From assembly GCF_016756615.1 (NCBI RefSeq), contig NZ_AP023262.1, forward strand, positions 7,999,501 to 8,063,500: a stretch of 64,000 bases of DNA. Direction: 5' to 3'. A program made the position numbers and the translations under genes. Under the pieces are notes generated by a model. That model did not search any database. It was not told the DNA's origin and saw only the letters and a list, made by a program, of their open reading frames with translations. Positions 1 to 6,251 of this stretch are shown piece after piece. The first letter of the stretch is position 1. Every line of letters starts with the position of its first letter. This stretch comes from Mesorhizobium sp. L-8-3. Lineage in GTDB: Bacteria > Pseudomonadota > Alphaproteobacteria > Rhizobiales > Rhizobiaceae.

Positions 1-581
1 CGGTGGAGCCCGGCCGGACGCACATGGTTCTTGATCAGGAAGGCCAGTTCGGCAACCTGCAGATTGAGGCCCCCGCCTTGAGGAACCGACATCAGGTTCA
101 GGCCCTGGACGGGCCGGCCGGTCGCCGAGGCGCGTGCTGCGAGCCGATCGACCGAGCCCGGATCGAGCCGGCAGTCGGCATCGACGATGACCACGACCTG
201 CGGCGGCGCCTTGCCGAAATGCCTTATCCCGAAATCCAGCGCATATCCCTTGCCGCGCGCCGATGCGTCCCGGCGCTCGACGACTTCGGCGTCCGCCTCG
301 CGCGCTCTGGCGGCCGTGGCGTCGGCACAGTTGTCGGCGACGACGAGCAGACGGTCTCCCGGCCGGAGCTGACGGCGCAAGGCGATCACGGTCTCCGCTA
401 TGCCGTCCTCTTCGTCATGGGCCGGGACGAGGATCGCGGCCGACGGCCTGGCGTCCGGAACCATTGCTGCCGGCACGCCTCGCCGGGTCGCGGCGGCGAA
501 AACCTCCACGGCGAAGACCACAACCGGAACCAGCAGCGCCAGATTGGCGATCACCAGGACAAGAAGCACAAGACCGACCAT
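1..581 (-). CDS. Family 2 glycosyltransferase, 3' end cut by window edge
   Basis: The minus strand is open from an ATG at 581 to the left edge, so only the first 193 or so residues are present. It opens with a hydrophobic stretch (about residues 2-28) that should anchor it in the inner membrane. A GT-A fold follows: PAHDEE, LLVVADNCAD, ARGKGYAL and IVDADCRLDPGS, the last carrying the DxD-like nucleotide-sugar and metal site. This order is typical of processive or polysaccharide GT2 enzymes. It points away from the wecB-like gene, which starts 180 bp to the right, and probably belongs to the same exopolysaccharide locus. The acceptor and donor sugars cannot be read from the sequence. Confidence 0.85.
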   Translation of the reverse strand, partial: MVGLVLLVLVIANLALLVPVVVFAVEVFAAATRRGVPAAMVPDARPSAAILVPAHDEEDGIAETVIALRRQLRPGDRLLVVADNCADATAARAREADAEVVERRDASARGKGYALDFGIRHFGKAPPQVVVIVDADCRLDPGSVDRLAARASATGRPVQGLNLMSVPQGGGLNLQVAELAFLIKNHVRPAGLH

Positions 582-761
582 TTTTCCCTAACGCACGCAG
601 GACCGCGTCCAGTCTAACCCATCCAATTTAACGATGTTTTGCGATTCGCAGCGTTTGCAGGCGGGCACCCTTGACGTGCCGATCTCCAATGATGTTAGAC
701 AACCAGAGATAAAGGGCGCCCATGGCGCACGCTGGCGGGGTCGTCGCCGCGGGGGTTCATT

Positions 762-1631
762 TTGGTACTCAAGGAAAGCAGCGGCGCCGCCCAAGCGCCA
801 GTCCCGGCGATTCAGCGGACGCATTTTCTCGGCGTGCCCTTCGACAGGATCACCTTCAACGATGTCGTCGCGCTCATCGATGTCATGCGGGAGTTCGAGG
901 GCTTCCGATATGTCGTCACGCCCAATGTCGACCACGTGGTCCGCTTCACGGGAAGCCGGGAACTCAGGGCCTGTTACGAGAATGCCTGGCTGACGGTCTG
1001 CGACAGCAAGCCCCTGGTCCTGCTCGCACGCCTGATGCCGCTCACGCTGCCCCGCGTCACCGGATCCGACCTGACGGCAAGCCTGTTCGGCAACGTGATC
1101 CGCGACGGCGACCGCATCACCATCATCGCGCCGAACGAGGCGGTGGTGGAAAAGATGCGGGCGAAATATCCCCGCCTCCATATCCGGGCCCATGTCCCGC
1201 CCTTCGGCGTGGGCGACAATCCGGCCGAGCTCGCGCGCTGCGTCGCGTTCGCCGTCGCCGAGAAGGCCGACTTCGTCTTCATCGCGATCGGCGCTCCGCA
1301 ATCCGAGAAGATCGCCTACGCCATGTCGAAGGACAAACGCGCGTCGGGCATATGCCTTTGCGTCGGCGCCTCGCTCGAATTCATCACGGGCATGAAACGA
1401 CGCGCCCCACGCTGGATGAGCAAGGTCGGGATCGAGTGGATGCATCGCCTCGCCTCGGATCCCAGGCGCCTGTGGCGCCGTTATGCGTTCGCCATCATGC
1501 CGTTGATGAGGCTGACCGTCGCCGAGTTTCGGCAGCGTCGGAAGGTGCGGACGGCTTCGGGGGTTTATGGGGCTGGTTCGCGGGGAAGTCAGTCGTTCCG
1601 CGACAAGTCCGACGCGAAGACGAAAGGGTGA
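762..1631 (+). CDS. WecB/TagA/CpsF family glycosyltransferase
   Basis: This 289-residue protein matches the WecB/TagA/CpsF family, which transfers N-acetylmannosaminuronic acid or a similar sugar onto a lipid-linked intermediate at the cytoplasmic face of the membrane. Family landmarks are FLGVPFDRIT near the start, VTPNVDHVV, the VTGSDL block, and FIAIGAPQSEKIA followed by CVGASLEFITG and RAPRWMSKVGIEWMHRL near the end. The start is a TTG just after a GGGGG run; no in-frame ATG lies upstream. The tail after about residue 255 is basic and low in complexity. Its role in exopolysaccharide assembly is inferred from the neighbours. Confidence 0.88.
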   Translation: MVLKESSGAAQAPVPAIQRTHFLGVPFDRITFNDVVALIDVMREFEGFRYVVTPNVDHVVRFTGSRELRACYENAWLTVCDSKPLVLLARLMPLTLPRVTGSDLTASLFGNVIRDGDRITIIAPNEAVVEKMRAKYPRLHIRAHVPPFGVGDNPAELARCVAFAVAEKADFVFIAIGAPQSEKIAYAMSKDKRASGICLCVGASLEFITGMKRRAPRWMSKVGIEWMHRLASDPRRLWRRYAFAIMPLMRLTVAEFRQRRKVRTASGVYGAGSRGSQSFRDKSDAKTKG

Positions 1632-2123
1632 AAATCGGACGCTCGGTGGGCTGAATGGAGGACCGCTCTCCGACCTGCCGCGGACCTTCTTTCAGGAAAT
1701 CTAGATGATGCCGTGACCCTAAGGTGACGTTCTCAGAACTTTCCGACGGGGGACTGCTTTGCCCGCATTTACGTCATCCCTGGGGCATGGTCGGCTTACC
1801 TGTAAGCAGACATTCAGTTAGACGGGTGGTAGCCCATCTTTACCAACACCAAGTCCGTAAGCGACCAATCCGCTTCCAGCAAACCAATGCCTAGATGGCG
1901 TGCTGGGCCGAGATTTCTATGGCGCGCGTCTCCAATCAACCCAATTCTGAATACGTGACAGTCTTCTACATCCGAAGCACGCATTATCGTTCGGTGCCGG
2001 ATATTATGATAGATAGTGGTTTTTTCAGAATAGCTAGCGTGCGCACTTCGAGTCGGTTCACCGGTGCCTGGGCTTCCGTGTCAAGCAGACGCACCGAGAA
2101 AATCGAGTTTACGAGAGCAATTG
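1632..2123. other. Non-coding stretch at the left edge of the island
   Basis: No convincing gene lies here. Base composition becomes visibly more AT-rich from about 1680 onward (for example GATATTATGATAGATAG near 2000) than in the exopolysaccharide genes to the left. This marks the change from core locus to accessory DNA. I found no tRNA-like structure or clear attachment repeat. Confidence 0.5.
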
Positions 2124-2990
2124 ATGCGAATTTTCGGCTACGATTTCACACATATTGACGAGAGCCACCTAGAGGATTTGGGGACCCTCGAACGCGAGCG
2201 GGCTATTTATGCGGATCACTGGATTGAGGAGCTCCACGATTTTCGCCATGTTCGGATCAGGCTGACCGAGAGTGAAGTGACCGAATATGTTCGCGCCATG
2301 AAGGCGATGGATACGTTTCACGGGAGCGGAGCCACCTGGGCGCGTGACGTGCCGACGATCCCATCTGACATCGCCGAGCGAGCTGATAGCTACAGCATAC
2401 GAACGAGAGATGGCAAGACCTACGGCCCGCCGTGGCATTGCGCGGCAGCCTTCTGTGGCCGCGAGATCGAAGAGATCCTGTGCTTCTCAGTGGCCCGGAT
2501 GGAGGTCATTGAGGAACTCGGCACCGCGGCATTCCTCAGCACGATCCGCCGTGCGGTGGACGCGCTGACTCCGTCCATTCGCGCGTTCGAGAACCGCGAA
2601 AAGGGCCTGGCGACCTGGCCAATTATGCGTGAGGACGATGTCCGGGACCTACTCTACGCGATGCTCCGTGCCTCAATATCGGATATTAAGCGGGAGGAAC
2701 CGATCCCATCCAAAGCAGGTGCTTCTCGCGTTGCGGACTTGCACAGCCCGGTCGCCCGTACGCTCATCGAGGTCAAGTGGATCGGACGACGTGGACGCCG
2801 CGTGCTCGATGAGATCCACATTGATATCCAGACCTATGGTCGCCACCCGGAATGCGACCATCTCGTTTTCGTCGTGGTGGATGCCGCTCGGGATGTCCCC
2901 GACCCCCATTTGGCAGAGACACAGATTAAAGGCACACAGGCGATCGGCGGTAAGACGCTATCTGTCACACTCTACATTCGAGAGCCGTAA
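2124..2990 (+). CDS. DpnII/MboI-type PD-(D/E)XK nuclease-domain protein (candidate defence gene)
   Basis: This 288-residue protein has an N-terminal region I do not recognise (residues 1-190) and a C-terminal nuclease-like domain. In the latter, SRVADLHS (Asp205) is followed by RTLIEVKWIG (Glu216, Lys218), then DEIHIDIQTYGRHPECDHLV and VVDAARDVPDP. That order and the spaced D...ExK residues match the DpnII/MboI restriction-endonuclease fold, which is widespread in standalone defence proteins. The reading frame extends upstream to a GTG at 2064, but MRIFGYDF at 2124 looks the better start. No methyltransferase gene is adjacent, so it is not an ordinary restriction-modification pair. A defence role is inferred from the fold and from the HEPN abortive-infection gene 560 bp downstream on the other strand. 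Confidence 0.7.
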   Translation: MRIFGYDFTHIDESHLEDLGTLERERAIYADHWIEELHDFRHVRIRLTESEVTEYVRAMKAMDTFHGSGATWARDVPTIPSDIAERADSYSIRTRDGKTYGPPWHCAAAFCGREIEEILCFSVARMEVIEELGTAAFLSTIRRAVDALTPSIRAFENREKGLATWPIMREDDVRDLLYAMLRASISDIKREEPIPSKAGASRVADLHSPVARTLIEVKWIGRRGRRVLDEIHIDIQTYGRHPECDHLVFVVVDAARDVPDPHLAETQIKGTQAIGGKTLSVTLYIREP

Positions 2991-3017
2991 AGTGCTGCTC
3001 GGTTATTAAGTGCACTG

Positions 3018-3131
3018 TCACCGTAATTCTAGGCGACCGCACAACGTGCGCTCTGCCACATTGGCAGCGATAGCGACTGCATCGCGCTCATAAAGAATAT
3101 CAAGCGCGGCGTTCACGATTCTTTCCAGTTC
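3018..3131 (-). pseudogene. Fragment of a small hypothetical gene (element-associated)
   Basis: On the minus strand a frame ending at 3018 reads IVNAALDILYERDA, then VAERTLCGRLELR and a stop. This resembles the start of small hypothetical proteins I associate with integrated elements (pattern ALxxLYxxDAxLLxxDVxERTxxxRLA). The upstream part is in another frame: an ATG at 3145 reads MEQEELERKS and then stops. The gene therefore appears frameshifted and cut short. Recognition rests on about 33 residues, so confidence is low. Confidence 0.3.
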
Positions 3132-3258
3132 CTCCTGCTCCATGCCCCCTCCATTACGAAGCCTTTGCTGATTCCAATCCTAGCGGTCTGGGCTTGAGAA
3201 TTAATTCCCTCTTCCCAAACCGCCAGCGCCTTAGTCATGTTCTTTAAATGATCTCGGA

Positions 3259-3578
3259 TTGCAAGAACGACAAGGTCGCGCAGGCGTATGGGTGACCGCG
3301 CTGCAAAACAAGGTGGCGGAAGCGCAAGAACGCCTCTATCGAAACGGGGCCTTGTGGATTTCAGTGACGAAACCCACAAGGGACGCGTCGCTGCGCTCAA
3401 AACCGAGCGCGATCATGCCCAGGCGGATGTGGAGCGCGCATTTGCCGAGTTGCGTCCCGAAACGCGCATCACCGAAGAAAAGATAGACTCGTTTGCGCGC
3501 CTTATGCGGGAGAACGTCGCACAGAGCCCGACTCCATCCCGCCGCTCCTATCTGCGCCCGGTAATCGCTGTTGAATAG
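3259..3578 (+). pseudogene. C-terminal remnant of a large serine recombinase, frameshifted
   Basis: One frame gives VTALQNKVAEAQERLYR (about 3292-3345). A second frame continues as FSDETHKGRVAALKTERDHA, then ADVERAFAELRPETRITEEK and IDSFARLMRENV. Together they rebuild the coiled-coil C-terminus seen in rhizobial large serine recombinases (AEAQERL ... ALKAERDQAQ ... ITPE.I..FA...R). The catalytic N-terminus is missing and there is a frame change near 3345, so this is a dead remnant. It supports arrival of the surrounding island through a mobile element. Confidence 0.6.
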
Positions 3579-4759
3579 GGTCTGCCCTTTGTCGCCGCCC
3601 ACGTCGAAACCAGAAACGTTGCCATCGTGCCGGACAGATTGACGGCGAGCTGCGCATGTCGGGCTGCGGGCTTTACCTTTTTCGGGCCTGGGCTGTGCGC
3701 GTCACCGATCTTATTGCGTAGCGATCCCAAGGATTCGACCACCGATTGGCAGCTTCCGAGAATTTGCTTGAACACAGGTTCCGTGTGGCCATCCGGAGCC
3801 AGATTCAGGATCTTGGCTAGTTTTAGTTTTCGGTACAGCATGGGCAGATCGTCTTTTTCCTCATACGTTTCCCCCGCTTCGACGATGATCCACTTGCACA
3901 CGTCCTCGAGCAACGTCCTCGCCAGGGTGATCGCGCCCTGAGGATCAGTATCTCTACGATCGAGAGCCTGTGTCCACCGTGCAGCCACCGTGTCAGGCTC
4001 GAAGTCGGCCAACGCCTGCGATATCCCATCATCCGCCGGGCTCCCGAGAGCGGCAGGCTGGACCTCGTAAACCGGACTGCCTGACATCCGCCGAACAATG
4101 ATCAGACGATAACCGTCGTGGCGAAGGTGTTCATTGATCGCTGCGGCGAGTTCGATCTGCGCGTCAGGTGATTGTGTCAGTGGGCTGGTAACCTCTTCCA
4201 AAAACCGAAAGAATTGCCTTTGCGAGCAGCTCAGATAGCCAACCGCTTCCAACGTCTCCCGGTTGTCCCAATCGTTGTTCCTGACAAGCGCATTGAAGAG
4301 ATCGTCATCCAAAGTCTGCTCCGACGGAGCATTCTCGAAGATGGATGACATTCGATGCGTCGGCCATACGCGGCGGATGAAGTCGATCTCGTCGAACTCG
4401 GTGCTGTAGGGCCGCTTGTTGAATAACGCCATGATCCGCCGACGGGTAAGTTCAGAAACCTTGGCCTGTCCGGTTTCCTGAAGCTTGGCCAGCGCCTCCG
4501 GCAGGTCATAGGAGTCAATTTCGTCGAGGAGCCGCTGGGCGATCAGCATCAACTCTGGCGCAGATTTCTCAAGTAGACGTCTTTCCGCATATTTGAACTT
4601 GCTCTTGAATGACTCGTCTCGATCCCCGTCCCGCAGCCCAAGCCGACTGCAAAGGGAGGGCACCTCGTTGGCGCTGAAATCTGAAACCGCACCTGCCAAT
4701 GCATTTCTAAGCTGCTTGACTGCTGCCGGTGGATATTGCTGCATTGACTGCTGTTTCAC
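3548..4759 (-). CDS. Abortive-infection protein with Abi_C (HEPN) domain
   Basis: This 403-residue protein ends in a domain matching the abortive-infection C-terminal family. It contains ARTLLEDVCKWIIVEAG, DDLPMLYRKLKLAKILNL, and SLGSLRNKIGDAHSPG with Arg348 and His355. The R-x6-H pair is the active-site signature of HEPN ribonucleases, which stop growth of infected cells by cutting RNA. The N-terminal two-thirds has no motif I can name and may sense the trigger. The start MKQQSMQQYPP at 4759 has a purine-rich GGAAGGA leader. GC content is lower than in the flanking polysaccharide genes. Its 3' end overlaps the recombinase remnant on the opposite strand by 31 bp. Confidence 0.75.
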   Translation of the reverse strand: MKQQSMQQYPPAAVKQLRNALAGAVSDFSANEVPSLCSRLGLRDGDRDESFKSKFKYAERRLLEKSAPELMLIAQRLLDEIDSYDLPEALAKLQETGQAKVSELTRRRIMALFNKRPYSTEFDEIDFIRRVWPTHRMSSIFENAPSEQTLDDDLFNALVRNNDWDNRETLEAVGYLSCSQRQFFRFLEEVTSPLTQSPDAQIELAAAINEHLRHDGYRLIIVRRMSGSPVYEVQPAALGSPADDGISQALADFEPDTVAARWTQALDRRDTDPQGAITLARTLLEDVCKWIIVEAGETYEEKDDLPMLYRKLKLAKILNLAPDGHTEPVFKQILGSCQSVVESLGSLRNKIGDAHSPGPKKVKPAARHAQLAVNLSGTMATFLVSTWAATKGRPYSTAITGRR

Positions 4760-5013
4760 CCGATGTCCTTCCTCCCTTCAATATACATGCGAATGCGCGG
4801 CCGTGGCAGTCGAAGTCGCCATTGTACTCGACTCTTTTTCTCCAGACGAGTCTGAGGTAGACTCACTTGGTAGACAGTCGGCTTGATTAAGGTGGATCGG
4901 GTTCGTTTCTACACCATCAGTTTCTTTGTTACTGGCGCCGTGCCATAGCCCTCTTTGGGTGTCCTGCCGCCGAAGACCGAGCGCGGGCGGCGCCGGTTGC
5001 CCTGCTACGCGCG

Positions 5014-5358
5014 GCCGTAGATCGTGATCCCGGCCGGGGCGTCGATGCCCATCGACAGACTGTCCTCATGCAAGGGATTGCCGATGGGTCGAAGGCCCGC
5101 GCCTGATATAAGCGAAAGGCCGAGGTCGCCCAGCATGGTATGGTGGGCGCGCTCCATCACGCGCAGGATCGCGACGTCTCCGTTTAGCCTGTGCGCGCGC
5201 GTGAGCAGCTGCATCTGGTTGTAGTTGGGCGCCCTGCCCCAGCCGGCCGGCGGGTGCTGCCGGATGCTTCATGCCGGGATAGGTGAAACGGTCTTGCGCC
5301 GAGACCACGACTGCTGCCTCGCGCAGGAATGCCTGTAGGATCTCCGCCGCCAGGCCTT
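5014..5358 (-). pseudogene. Decayed duplicate of part of the GH9-type hydrolase gene
   Basis: This stretch aligns with 6484-6835 inside the GH9 gene at what looks like 85-90% identity. Minus-strand translation gives RVMERAHHTMLGDLGLSLIS and NPLHEDSLSMGIDAPAGITI, against RVMERAHHAMLGANQLGLS and NPLHEDSLAMGIDAPDGITI in the intact gene. It has a small indel at the DLG/ANQLG site and a frame change near 5240. It lacks both the catalytic Asp region and the C-terminal Glu region, so it cannot encode an enzyme. Confidence 0.85.
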
Positions 5359-5384
5359 TGTACCCAAAAACCTGAAACTGTGGC

Positions 5385-5702
5385 ATGCTGCCAGCCATGC
5401 GATCCGAGCAGTTCAGCGCGAAGATCTCCGGGCTCGACGCCGTTGGCCTCACCCGAGCGCGGATCGCAACCGAGTGCCATCTTTCGCGCGGAGCGGTCTG
5501 GCTGCTCGCCGAAGGCATCGGTCGCGAACCGCTTTGCTCGACCGGTCACAAGATCGGGCGGCTGCATCAGAAGGTCGTCGGCGAGCGCCTCGGTCCGTCG
5601 CTCATCGGCAAGGCTCGGAGCACCCGCAAGCGTCCCCTGCCGTGGGGTCCTTTCGACGTCGAGCGTTGGGCCCTCGGCACCGAAAAGGTCAGGCAGACAT
5701 GA
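5385..5702 (+). CDS. Small helix-turn-helix protein, phage-like
   Basis: This 105-residue reading frame carries LTRARIATECHLSRGAVWLL followed by a basic EGIGREPLCSTGHKIGRLHQ. That resembles the helix-turn-helix of small phage or plasmid regulators (pattern AxIAxxxxLSxxTVxRLxxG...P...T...I..L). The stop overlaps the next start as ATGA at 5699-5702, which suggests a translationally coupled pair. ATG codons at 5385 and 5397 are both possible starts. It sits directly beside the GH9 relic in the accessory island. The family call is tentative. Confidence 0.45.
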   Translation: MLPAMRSEQFSAKISGLDAVGLTRARIATECHLSRGAVWLLAEGIGREPLCSTGHKIGRLHQKVVGERLGPSLIGKARSTRKRPLPWGPFDVERWALGTEKVRQT

Positions 5703-6013
5703 GGCTCGTCCTCATCGCTCTCGCTGTCGCCCATAACTGGTATTCCGGCCACCATGATCCGGTCACCGGCTACGAATGCTGCGACAACAAGGACTGCCGG
5801 GTCATCAGCCCGCGCTATGTCGAGCCGCTGCCGGGCGGCAATTTCAACATCCGCACCGGGTCCAGGACAAGATACTTCATCCCCAAGAGCCGGGTTCTGG
5901 AGAGCGAAGACAGCCAGTATCACATCTGCACGTCCGCCCCGCATATGACGATCCGCTGCTTCTTCGCGCCACGCACCGAAGCAAGAGCGACGGATTACGG
6001 TGAACTACGGTGA
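5699..6013 (+). CDS. Small Cys-rich hypothetical protein (rhizobial HxWY...CC...DC type)
   Basis: The 104-residue product starts MRLVLIALAVAHNWYSG, a short hydrophobic leader suggesting export. It continues GYECCDNKDCRVI, LPGGNFNIR and YFIPKSRVLESEDSQYHIC. The order HxWY, CC, DCxxI, GG, IP, S.D..YH.C is a pattern I recognise from small uncharacterised secreted proteins common in rhizobial genomes and prophage-like regions. Paired cysteines suggest a disulfide-bonded periplasmic domain. The ATG overlaps the stop of the upstream HTH gene. Function is unknown. Confidence 0.6.
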   Translation: MRLVLIALAVAHNWYSGHHDPVTGYECCDNKDCRVISPRYVEPLPGGNFNIRTGSRTRYFIPKSRVLESEDSQYHICTSAPHMTIRCFFAPRTEARATDYGELR

Positions 6014-6046
6014 CAACGCACCAATTGGGATGACCGCGCCTTCGGC

Positions 6047-6105
6047 GCTCGGATCGCGACGTCGCCCTCGAGCCTGTCTGCGCGCATGGGCAACTGCACA
6101 TGGCC
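6047..6105 (-). pseudogene. Second short relic of the GH9-type gene
   Basis: About 58 bp (GGATCGCGACGTCGCC, then AGCCTGTCTGCGCGCATG and CAACTGCACATG) align with 6646-6705 of the GH9 gene (GGATCGCGACATCGCC, AGCCTGTGCGCGCGCATG, AGCTGCATCTGG). Orientation matches the other relic at 5014-5358. With it, this suggests the two small phage-like genes sit between remnants of duplicated hydrolase sequence. Confidence 0.55.
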
Positions 6106-6251
6106 GACCCCACTCTTTGCCGACGACGCGTAGCCCACCGACTTCGGCTGCGCTCCGGTCTTGTTGGTCTCTGCGTGCGTTTCCCCGCGCGAGAGCTGCC
6201 ATCACCGCGCGCCGCCAATCGTCAGGTCTCACCGCCCAGCCCCGCCGCCCC

